A DNA stretch of 16,877 nucleotides from Cytophagales bacterium (lineage in GTDB: Bacteria > Bacteroidota > Bacteroidia > Cytophagales > Cyclobacteriaceae): NCBI GenBank assembly GCA_024643485.1, contig JAHEMU010000015.1, positions 1 to 16,877 of the forward strand, given 5' to 3'. This document shows, piece by piece, positions 7,395 to 13,890 of this stretch. Each line of letters begins with the position of its first letter. Position 1 is the stretch's first letter. A program made the position numbers and the translations under genes. Below the pieces are notes generated by a model, which was given only the letters and a program-made list of their open reading frames with translations, had not been told where the DNA came from and did no database searches.

Positions 7395-8741
7395 ATGAAA
7401 GCTCAAATCTTTAAGACCGTGGTTGTTTTTCTATTAGCTACACAGTACGTCGTAGCGCAACAACCTGTTATTCAAAATTATCGACCGGTAAGTAAGCTGG
7501 GGTTAACTGTTTTTGAACCAGTGAAAGACGATGTTGAATTTACCGGATTAAACGTGAGAATTGGAGGTGCATTTGCCCAACAATTCCAAGCATTAGACCA
7601 TACCAACCAATACACTATCGATTATTTGGCTAGTCCAGAGTTATTTCCTACACCGGATAAAACCATGCTTGTTGCCGACATTAAAAATGGTTTCAATCTC
7701 GCCGCTGCTAACTTCAATATAGACGTGCAGTTAGATGACGGTATAAGAATGGAGCTAATTACTTATTTGTCTGCAAGGCATCACAACGAAGCTTGGGTAA
7801 AAGGAGGGTATATTCAATTTGATAAGCTTCCTTTCTTAAAATCAGATGCTGTTGACAATTTCATGAAATTCACTACCATTCGTATAGGTCATATGGAAGT
7901 GAATTACGGTGACGGACACTTCAGGAGAACGGATAATGGAAATGCTATTTTCAACCCATTCGTAGGAAATTATATTATGGATGCTTTTGATACTCAAATT
8001 GGAGGTGAAGTTTATTTTAGATCCAACGGTTTCCTAGGTATGTTGGGAATTTCTGAAGGTGAGATTAAAGGAGATGTGAAAGGTACGAACGTCAACAGTG
8101 GTGCAGCATTCTATGGCAAAGTAGGATACGATAACCAATTGAATGAAGATGTTCGGCTTCGATTGACAGGATCTATGTACACTACAGAGGATGCAAATGC
8201 AACCAATCACATTTATGACGGTGATAGAGGTGGATCAAGATACTTCTATGCAGTTGAACCGCAAATGTTTATGAGTCGATCTGGTGTATTAACTTCTATA
8301 AATGCAGTAGATAAAGCTCAATCAGGTCGATATAGTCCTGGGTTCTCAAATAAGGTAACTAGTTTTATGTTGAATCCATTCGTTAAATTTCAAGGATTTG
8401 AATTCTTTGGATTAATGGAAACTTCAAAAGGCTATAGAGGAACTGACGAAGCTGCGGAACGATCTGTAAATCAATTACCTGGTGAATTAATATATCGACT
8501 TTTCGGAAATGAGAGTGTTTATGTTGGAGCTCGATACAATCAGGTATTTGGAGAATTGGAAAGTGGATTGACAGATGCTTCTATTTCAAGAGTTCAATTA
8601 GGCGCTGGTTGGTTCCTAGGAGACCATGTACTCGCGAAATTGGAATATGTTAATCAACAATACAACGACTATCCAATAGGTCACTACTTTGAAAATGCGG
8701 AATTTAATGGGATTATGTTTGAGGCTGTGATTGGTTTCTGA
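7395..8741 (+). CDS. Porin-like outer-membrane beta-barrel protein
   Basis: A 448-residue protein from ATG 7395, with a clear Sec signal (MKAQIFKTVVVFLLATQYVVAQQ). The frame is open 21 codons further upstream to a TTG at 7332, but that would place the signal peptide internally and the start inside the promoter, so 7395 is preferred. The mature part is rich in alternating polar/hydrophobic strands with aromatic ends and finishes in ...FNGIMFEAVIGF, the C-terminal Phe usual for outer-membrane barrels. About 16-18 strands would fit the length. I do not recognise a named family; it is best called a porin-like barrel. It is a single gene with its own promoter and a strong terminator, just upstream of the respiratory gene group, and shares a promoter motif with the next gene. 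It may take up a substrate for that system, but nothing in the sequence says which. Confidence 0.75.
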   Translation: MKAQIFKTVVVFLLATQYVVAQQPVIQNYRPVSKLGLTVFEPVKDDVEFTGLNVRIGGAFAQQFQALDHTNQYTIDYLASPELFPTPDKTMLVADIKNGFNLAAANFNIDVQLDDGIRMELITYLSARHHNEAWVKGGYIQFDKLPFLKSDAVDNFMKFTTIRIGHMEVNYGDGHFRRTDNGNAIFNPFVGNYIMDAFDTQIGGEVYFRSNGFLGMLGISEGEIKGDVKGTNVNSGAAFYGKVGYDNQLNEDVRLRLTGSMYTTEDANATNHIYDGDRGGSRYFYAVEPQMFMSRSGVLTSINAVDKAQSGRYSPGFSNKVTSFMLNPFVKFQGFEFFGLMETSKGYRGTDEAAERSVNQLPGELIYRLFGNESVYVGARYNQVFGELESGLTDASISRVQLGAGWFLGDHVLAKLEYVNQQYNDYPIGHYFENAEFNGIMFEAVIGF

Positions 8742-8766
8742 CGTCAGATTTTGTTTAATTCCCTAA

Positions 8767-8793
8767 GGGCTGCTGAAAAGCAGCCCTTTTTTT
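8767..8793 (+). terminator. Intrinsic terminator after the porin-like gene
   Basis: GGGCTGCT (8767-8774), a GAAA loop, AGCAGCCC (8779-8786) and seven Ts. A perfect GC-rich stem. Confidence 0.95.
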
Positions 8794-8907
8794 ATTAAAA
8801 ATATTGGGTGTTTCAATGGACATGTTTTTAAATACTCAATAAAACATGATAAAAAAAGTGGTGAAAATGATGAAAAAAGGGCATTTAAAACAATATCAAA
8901 TAAAAAA

Positions 8908-8921
8908 ATGATATACGTCAT
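8908..8921. promoter_or_regulatory. Inverted repeat upstream of the CarboxypepD_reg/YceI lipoprotein gene
   Basis: ATGATATACGTCAT reads ATGA-N6-TCAT and is flanked by an A-run on the left and a T-run on the right, extending the dyad to about 25 bp. It is located about 67 bp upstream of the -7 box at 8988. It resembles a dimeric-regulator site and shares the GTCAT half with the 7325 and 8952 sites. Confidence 0.35.
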
Positions 8922-8951
8922 GTTTTTAGTTTATATCAATCATTTTCGATC

Positions 8952-8965
8952 ATGTGGTGTGTCAT
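8952..8965 (+). promoter_or_regulatory. 14-bp site in the lipoprotein promoter, repeated at 7325
   Basis: ATGTGGTGTGTCAT, 12 of 14 identical to the site at 7325. If transcription starts about 5 nt after the -7 box, the centre lies near -41, the usual place for an activator of the CRP/FNR family that replaces a missing -33 element. Confidence 0.35.
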
Positions 8966-8987
8966 CCGACTTTTGTAGATACCCTCT

Positions 8988-8995
8988 TACCTTTG
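8988..8995 (+). promoter_or_regulatory. -7 promoter box of the lipoprotein gene
   Basis: TACCTTTG is an exact TAnnTTTG match, 41 nt before the ATG at 9037. The nearest TTTG upstream (8972-8975) is only 12 nt away, too close for a -33 box, which suggests dependence on an activator. Confidence 0.55.
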
Positions 8996-9036
8996 ATTCA
9001 TCAATTAGATAAAACAAACATTAAATACTAAAAGTC

Positions 9037-10080
9037 ATGAAAGCTTTAAAATTATCTTATTTATTCATTTTAATATCAATCTTTGCCTTCAGTTGCAAAG
9101 AAACGATAACAGAAACAGAATATGTTTATCTTGATACATATACTGTAAGTGGTACCGTAAGTTATGTAGATGGAGTCGCTGGTGGCGCCTATGTTTATAT
9201 AGCTGAGGGAGAAGCACCAACCGCAAATTATTTTTCAGTTACAGTTACTGACGAAGACGGAGTTTACGCATTTCCAAACCTTAAACCTGGAAACTATTTC
9301 ATTTTCGCCAATTATTATACTGGAAACCCAGCAGCAAGATTAAATGGTTTGAATTTCTTATCTGATGATAGTAATTTAATTACTGTTGTGGATGCTGATT
9401 TAACAAAAGGAGTTGAACTAAAAAGCGCCGGCGCAGCAGGAGTTGTTGTTAATAATATAGCTGAGGTTGGAGATTGGACTTCAGATTATACTCACTCAGA
9501 ATTGCTTTTCGAATTCCCTTATGACGATGGTAATGCTACATTCTCAGGTCGTTTCAGTGGTTGGGAAATTGAAATGGATTTTGACGACTCAGATTTGGCA
9601 AACAGCACAATTAACGCATCAGTAGATTTAACAACAGTTTATACAGGTCAACCAGGTAGAGACGGTGGTCACAATTGTATCTCTAGAACTTTTGGGTTAG
9701 TTTGGTCTGATCTTGATGGTGATGGTACTGCAGGCGAATTGTCAGCGACTAATCTTGATGAAGGTGGTAATGAACTTGGTGATGACGTAACTCTTGACGG
9801 AACAGGTGAAGCTACTTTCGAATCTACTAACATTGATTTTTACGGAGACGGTTATGTTGTAACAGGTGACTTTACTTTCAACGGAGCTACTTCAGAAGTT
9901 AAAATGTACATCAAATGGTTCCCAGGTTGGTTAAAAGCTGATGGAACAATGCAATACAGTTCATTTGAAAGCATGTTTGACTTCGATGCAATCAATAACC
10001 ATGCAATTTCTTCAGGCCACGTTCAGGATATGGTATCAGTTTATACCTCTTTCCAACTTAGATTGCCAATTGCACTGTAA
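9037..10080 (+). CDS. Lipoprotein with carboxypeptidase-regulatory-like and YceI-like domains
   Basis: A 347-residue protein. The lipoprotein signal ends at C20 (IFAFSC). Residues about 34-95 form a carboxypeptidase-regulatory/SpaA-like beta-sandwich (VSGTVSYVDG, DEDGVYAFPNLKPGNYFIFA). From about 146 there is a divergent YceI-like barrel: THSELLFEFP, FSGRFSGWEIEMDFDDSDL, TINASVDLTTVYTG, a GRDGGHNC stretch in the place of the family's RDxHL, FESTNIDFYGDGYVVTGDFTFNG and KMYIKWFPG. An insert contains DLDGDGTAGE, a DxDxDG loop that may bind calcium. The fusion of the two domains with a lipid anchor suggests a periplasm- or surface-facing carrier or binding protein; no ligand can be named. A terminator separates it from the heme lipoprotein gene 73 bp downstream, which has no obvious promoter of its own, so read-through into the operon is likely. 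Confidence 0.7.
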   Translation: MKALKLSYLFILISIFAFSCKETITETEYVYLDTYTVSGTVSYVDGVAGGAYVYIAEGEAPTANYFSVTVTDEDGVYAFPNLKPGNYFIFANYYTGNPAARLNGLNFLSDDSNLITVVDADLTKGVELKSAGAAGVVVNNIAEVGDWTSDYTHSELLFEFPYDDGNATFSGRFSGWEIEMDFDDSDLANSTINASVDLTTVYTGQPGRDGGHNCISRTFGLVWSDLDGDGTAGELSATNLDEGGNELGDDVTLDGTGEATFESTNIDFYGDGYVVTGDFTFNGATSEVKMYIKWFPGWLKADGTMQYSSFESMFDFDAINNHAISSGHVQDMVSVYTSFQLRLPIAL

Positions 10081-10091
10081 GTTTCTTAGAT

Positions 10092-10122
10092 AAAAAAAAA
10101 GCCCGGCAACCACCGGGCTTTT
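10092..10122 (+). terminator. Hairpin between the YceI lipoprotein and the respiratory operon
   Basis: GCCCGG (10101-10106), a 6-nt loop and CCGGGC (10113-10118), preceded by nine As and followed by TTTTATT. It is a good terminator. No TAnnTTTG box is found between it and ATG 10154, so it may act as a partial stop that lowers expression of the downstream genes relative to the lipoprotein. Confidence 0.8.
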
Positions 10123-10153
10123 ATTCTACCAAAATTTTTATTAACATTTAGCT

Positions 10154-11437
10154 ATGAAAGCCACGAATTATAAATTGTTTAGTGTAGAAAAGTTACTTGC
10201 TTTAAGTTTTATTTCTTTTATTCTTTCCTCTTGTACCTATCAAGAGTTTGAACCTGCGGGAGCAAAGCTTACTCCACAATTAACTGCCTATTATACTGAA
10301 CAACCTCCCTCATCGATCAAGGATCCAAGATGGAGAAGTTTAAATTATTATACCATAACTGTTTCTGATCAGGTTACTGGGCAAAAGCCAGCTGATGATG
10401 GAATCTTAAATACGTATGGTACTTTTAATGGTCTGTCTAGCTTTAATAAAGGTTTAGGGACTGAAGTGCTTTTAAGAGCACTTTATGATGATACCAATGT
10501 TTATATTTTTGCCTCATGGAATGATGAGTCTTTTAGTCCTGCTAACCATAATTGGTATTATAATGGACCGGCTGATTCAAAAAAAGGGGATAATGGAACT
10601 GGTTGGACTCGGCAGCGTAGTGATGATAAACTTCAGTTTAATTTTGACATGGGTGCTGGGAAAAAGGATGTGTGGCAATGGAGTTTGGGACTATCCGAGC
10701 CGGTTGGATATGCATTGGATATGATGCTAAATGGTTCATTGTTACCTGATGCAGGAACAATGCCATATTTTGAAAATGAATTGGACGATACTAATAGGTC
10801 TGGGCCAAAATATGAATGGGATGGTACTTCTCAAACTTTAAACAGAGAATTAGGAGGTTATACAATTCTAGACCCTGGTTTTTATGTATTAAATAGCACG
10901 GATTACCTTGGTGATGTGGTAAATGGAGATGCTGAATATCAATTACATTGTGCCAAATGTCATGGTGTGAATGGCGACGGCGCAGGTTATGATTATGAAT
11001 CTGGAGTTAGTTTTAGATTGCCAGGTTCATTCTCCAGAATTTCTCGTTCAGGTATGGATTCGCATATTGATCGTCCTGATCATGATGGTCAAGGGTATTG
11101 GAATGCCATGACTGCAGAACAAAAAGAAGATGTAAAAACAAGATTATATTCCTGGAGTGGAATACCAGGTAATGTATTGCAGGTACCAGCGGGTTCATCT
11201 GCAGACATTAAAGCCATTAGCAATGTGGTTTTGGGTAAAATTGATATTATTAAGAAAAACACGAATGGATATCAGGTGATGTTTGTTCGTAAATTGAATA
11301 CTGGAAATGCAGATGATGCGGTTTTTTCTCCAAAAGACGGACTAATTGATTTTGATATTTATTTGTACGATAACGACGATTTAAACAGTGTTGGAAGTAC
11401 AGGCCATTCTTTATTCTTCAAACCTAAATCAAATTAG
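10154..11437 (+). CDS. Heme lipoprotein: ethylbenzene-dehydrogenase-gamma-like domain with inserted cytochrome c
   Basis: A 427-residue lipoprotein (lipobox LSSC, C27). Residues about 40-245 resemble the first part of the EB_dh/DMSO-reductase-like heme-binding domain (VLLRALYDDTNVYIFASWND, then DDKLQFNFDMGAG), and about 355-427 its last part (VMFVRKLNTGNADDAVFSP, then FDIYLYDNDD). In between is a c-type cytochrome segment: C266-A-K-C269-H270 starts the heme site; M301 and M319 are possible sixth ligands. The protein should thus carry one covalent heme c and perhaps one heme b. EB_dh domains are the electron-accepting gamma subunits of molybdoenzymes such as ethylbenzene, dimethylsulfide and selenate enzymes, but no molybdoenzyme is encoded nearby. 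The next gene starts 2 bp later. The mature N terminus, SCTYQEFEP, resembles that of the next lipoprotein, SCTYETLPK. Heme c is certain; the EB_dh assignment is by pattern. Confidence 0.75.
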   Translation: MKATNYKLFSVEKLLALSFISFILSSCTYQEFEPAGAKLTPQLTAYYTEQPPSSIKDPRWRSLNYYTITVSDQVTGQKPADDGILNTYGTFNGLSSFNKGLGTEVLLRALYDDTNVYIFASWNDESFSPANHNWYYNGPADSKKGDNGTGWTRQRSDDKLQFNFDMGAGKKDVWQWSLGLSEPVGYALDMMLNGSLLPDAGTMPYFENELDDTNRSGPKYEWDGTSQTLNRELGGYTILDPGFYVLNSTDYLGDVVNGDAEYQLHCAKCHGVNGDGAGYDYESGVSFRLPGSFSRISRSGMDSHIDRPDHDGQGYWNAMTAEQKEDVKTRLYSWSGIPGNVLQVPAGSSADIKAISNVVLGKIDIIKKNTNGYQVMFVRKLNTGNADDAVFSPKDGLIDFDIYLYDNDDLNSVGSTGHSLFFKPKSN

Positions 11438-11439
11438 CC

Positions 11440-11808
11440 ATGAAAAACCTGTTAAAAATATTAACCATTTTGTGTGCCTTTGGAATTAGCTTAACTTCTT
11501 GTACTTATGAAACGCTTCCTAAACCAGAGGGTGTTTCGGGCGATGTAAGTTGGCAAACTGATGTTTTACCAATTTTCACAAATAATTGTAGCGTTACCGG
11601 TTGCCATGTAAGTGGTGCTATAAATCCAGATTTATCTGCCGCTAACGCCTATAATAGTTTAGTTTATTCCGGATATGTAGATGTAGATAATCCTGAACTT
11701 TCTTCAATTTATGTGAAAGTGAATACTGGATCTATGAAAAACTATGCTTCCGATACACAAAAAGCCTATATTCTTGCCTGGATTGAACAAGGCGCTCTTG
11801 ATAATTAA
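11440..11808 (+). CDS. Small lipoprotein cytochrome c with CX4CH heme motif
   Basis: A 122-residue lipoprotein (LTSC, C21). The heme site is C50-SVTG-C55-H56: four residues instead of two between the cysteines. M99 (TGSMKNY) is the likely sixth ligand. The context before the heme site, VSWQTDVLPIFTNNC, and the ending ILAWIEQGALDN are those of the small 'cytochrome c domain' lipoproteins of Bacteroidota and Planctomycetes with CxxxxCH. Two bp after the EB_dh-cytochrome gene and 21 bp before the preferred start (11830) of the barrel gene, so firmly in the operon. Being a lipoprotein, it may sit in the outer membrane, with the DUF5777 barrel as neighbour (inference). Function: electron transfer; partner not shown. 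Confidence 0.85.
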   Translation: MKNLLKILTILCAFGISLTSCTYETLPKPEGVSGDVSWQTDVLPIFTNNCSVTGCHVSGAINPDLSAANAYNSLVYSGYVDVDNPELSSIYVKVNTGSMKNYASDTQKAYILAWIEQGALDN

Positions 11809-11829
11809 TCACATTAAATGGAAAAAGAA

Positions 11830-12699
11830 ATGAAAACTACATTATTAAAATTCTACTTTTTTGCTTTTGCCTTGTTGTCAGTATTAATCGTAAATGCACA
11901 AGACGAAGAAGCCACTGAAAAGGACAACCGTCCTGTACGCTCATCTTTTGAAAGCGTTTGGCTATTAGACGGTCAAACTGTAATGGTTCCTGGTAAAGGG
12001 ACTTTCGAGTTTGATATTCTTCACCGTTTTGGAACTACAGGCAATGGCGCCTCCGATTTATGGGGATTTTATGCTCCAAGTAATATTCGCTTAGGGTTTT
12101 CGTATTCGCCAATTGATAAATTGAGTATTGGTTTTGGAAATACAAAAGACGATAGCCAACTAGATTTTAATGTAAAATACTCAATTTTGACTCAAACTAG
12201 AAGCTGGTCTATCCCTGTTAGTGTTACTTACTTCGGAAATGCGGTAGTCGATACTGGAGAAAATGACGGCGTTGACAATGGAACTCAGCGTTGGTCTTAT
12301 TTCCATGAATTAATCATTGCTTCTAGAATCAATTCAAAATTGAGTGTGCAATTAGCTCCTAGTTTAAGCCATTTTAATGGTGTAGATAGCGCATTTAGTA
12401 ATGATATTATTTCAGCCTCAATAAAAGCTCGATACAAAGTAACTTCTACAATGGCTGTTATCGTTGGTTACGACCATCCAATTACCGATCATCCAACTGA
12501 TCAAGTTGATTTGAAACCGGCCTTGTCATTTGGAATTGAAATGGCAACTTCAAACCATGCCTTCCAAGTGTTTGTAACCAACAACAGAGGTATTGTTCCT
12601 CAAAGAAATACGTCTTACAATGATTATTCTTTTACCAATGGGAAATTTGGTGAAAACTTCTTGATAGGATTCAATATTACTCGTCTTTGGAACTTTTAA
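11830..12699 (+). CDS. DUF5777-type outer-membrane beta-barrel protein
   Basis: A 289-residue protein from ATG 11830; an ATG four codons earlier (11818, MEKEMKTT) is also possible. The signal peptide ends at VNAQ. The mature start, RPVRSSFESVWLLDGQTVMV, followed by FEFDILHRFG and WGFYAPSNIRLGFSYSP, is the hallmark of the DUF5777 family. About 12 strands follow and the protein ends in Phe (NITRLWNF). DUF5777 barrels are known only from Bacteroidota and their function is unknown. The gene sits between two lipoprotein cytochromes and the Tat/Fe-S genes, with gaps of at most 21 bp, so the barrel is probably part of, or serves, the same electron-transfer system. Confidence 0.8.
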   Translation: MKTTLLKFYFFAFALLSVLIVNAQDEEATEKDNRPVRSSFESVWLLDGQTVMVPGKGTFEFDILHRFGTTGNGASDLWGFYAPSNIRLGFSYSPIDKLSIGFGNTKDDSQLDFNVKYSILTQTRSWSIPVSVTYFGNAVVDTGENDGVDNGTQRWSYFHELIIASRINSKLSVQLAPSLSHFNGVDSAFSNDIISASIKARYKVTSTMAVIVGYDHPITDHPTDQVDLKPALSFGIEMATSNHAFQVFVTNNRGIVPQRNTSYNDYSFTNGKFGENFLIGFNITRLWNF

Positions 12700-12709
12700 T
12701 CTATTGAAA

Positions 12710-12949
12710 ATGAAAGAGTTAGATAAAACAGATCGTCGTCGGAAATTTCTCCTTAATGGACTGAAAGGCTTATTAGCAGGTGGTATTATACTTTCTGCTG
12801 CACCAACAGCTTTAGCTTCAAGTAAAAAAACCATTAAGTGTTTAACAGAAGATGGCGAATTAGTCGAAGTGGAAGTTGATGATAATATTCAGGAAAATGC
12901 CCGTTCTGCAAGTACAGACGAGGTTAAAACCTGGATTCATAAAAAATAA
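12710..12949 (+). CDS. Small Tat-exported protein of unknown function
   Basis: A 79-residue protein from ATG 12710 (a TTG two codons earlier is less likely). It starts with a twin-arginine signal (DRRRKFLLNGLKGLLAGG...APTALA), leaving a mature part of only about 45 residues. That part contains IKCLTEDGELVEVEV, very like IKVLSPEGKVMEV at the mature N terminus of the ferredoxin encoded next. A single Cys is present, so it is not a cofactor protein by itself. It may be a small subunit or assembly helper of the Fe-S complex. Spacing is 10 bp after the barrel gene and 8 bp before the ferredoxin gene. Confidence 0.7.
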   Translation: MKELDKTDRRRKFLLNGLKGLLAGGIILSAAPTALASSKKTIKCLTEDGELVEVEVDDNIQENARSASTDEVKTWIHKK

Positions 12950-12957
12950 GCACAGCC

Positions 12958-13878
12958 ATGGAAAATAATAATAGAAGAGATTTTCTGAAAAAAGGATTAA
13001 CCGCATTAGGGGCTGCATCGGTGGTTCCAATGCTCGATTCTTGCTCAGATAAACATAGTAATACGGAAAAAATCAAAGTTCTTTCCCCTGAAGGAAAGGT
13101 GATGGAAGTGGACAAGTCATCAGTTGCCAAATTAGGTAACTTTGGTGATTATGCAGTGAGAGAGGGGATTCCAGGAAAGAAATTTGTGATGGTGATTGAC
13201 CTTGCAAGATGTCAAAATGCAAAAAAATGTGTTTCATCTTGTAACAAAAATCACCTCATACAAACACCAAACGAATGGTTGAAGGTGTATAGCATGAAAG
13301 ACACAGAGGATAGTGCGCCATATTGGCAACCTACTACTTGTCAGCATTGTGATAAACCTCCTTGTGTTAAGGTATGTCCAGTGGATGCTACTTTCAAACG
13401 ACAGGATGGAATCGTTTTAATTGATAATGACCGATGTATCGGTTGTAGATTCTGTATGGCTGCTTGTCCATATTCTACGAGGGTTTTCAATTGGGGAGAA
13501 TCAATTCCTGAAATTGAAATTGATTCCTTGATGATGGGGCACCACCATTCACCAGAAACTTCTGTTCCTGCACAAAAAGGAACGGTTGATAAATGTGATT
13601 TCTGTCCGGATATGCTAGCAAAAGGGGAACTTCCTCATTGTGTAACTGCTTGTCCAAATTCTGTTTTCTATTTCGGTGATATGTACGAAGATGTTGTTAC
13701 TACTGGTACAGAAACAGTTCGTTTGAGTGAAATACTTGAAAAACGTGCTGGTTATCGACTAATGGAAGATTTGGGAACAAACCCAAGTGTCTATTATTTA
13801 CCGCCAGTTGACCGATTGTTCGAATACGAAGAAGGGTTGGAAAACTACGAGGAATTTAAAGAAGAAAATGCAGAATAA
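12958..13878 (+). CDS. Tat-exported NrfC/DmsB-like four-cluster ferredoxin subunit
   Basis: A 306-residue periplasmic protein with a Tat signal (NNRRDFLKKG) that ends in LDSC (C29), so it could be lipidated. Four Cys groups follow. Group I is C85-x5-C91-x3-C95, with Ala88 where the usual second Cys should be. Group II is C128, C131, C136, C140P; group III C160, C163, C166, C170P; group IV C213, C216, C228, C232P. In this fold clusters are shared between groups, so three [4Fe-4S] clusters and one three-Cys cluster, perhaps [3Fe-4S], are expected. A HHH run at 195-197 lies in a loop between groups III and IV. Such subunits carry electrons between an NrfD/PsrC-type quinone protein, encoded 12 bp downstream, and a molybdoenzyme or cytochromes. 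As no molybdoenzyme is in the operon, the cytochromes are the likely partners. Confidence 0.85.
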   Translation: MENNNRRDFLKKGLTALGAASVVPMLDSCSDKHSNTEKIKVLSPEGKVMEVDKSSVAKLGNFGDYAVREGIPGKKFVMVIDLARCQNAKKCVSSCNKNHLIQTPNEWLKVYSMKDTEDSAPYWQPTTCQHCDKPPCVKVCPVDATFKRQDGIVLIDNDRCIGCRFCMAACPYSTRVFNWGESIPEIEIDSLMMGHHHSPETSVPAQKGTVDKCDFCPDMLAKGELPHCVTACPNSVFYFGDMYEDVVTTGTETVRLSEILEKRAGYRLMEDLGTNPSVYYLPPVDRLFEYEEGLENYEEFKEENAE

Positions 13879-13890
13879 TTTGTTTCAATC

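Noticed and set aside
12550..12834. Minus-strand open frame of 94 codons across the barrel/Tat-protein junction
   Set aside because: It overlaps two well-supported genes with signal peptides on the other strand and shows no protein-like features.
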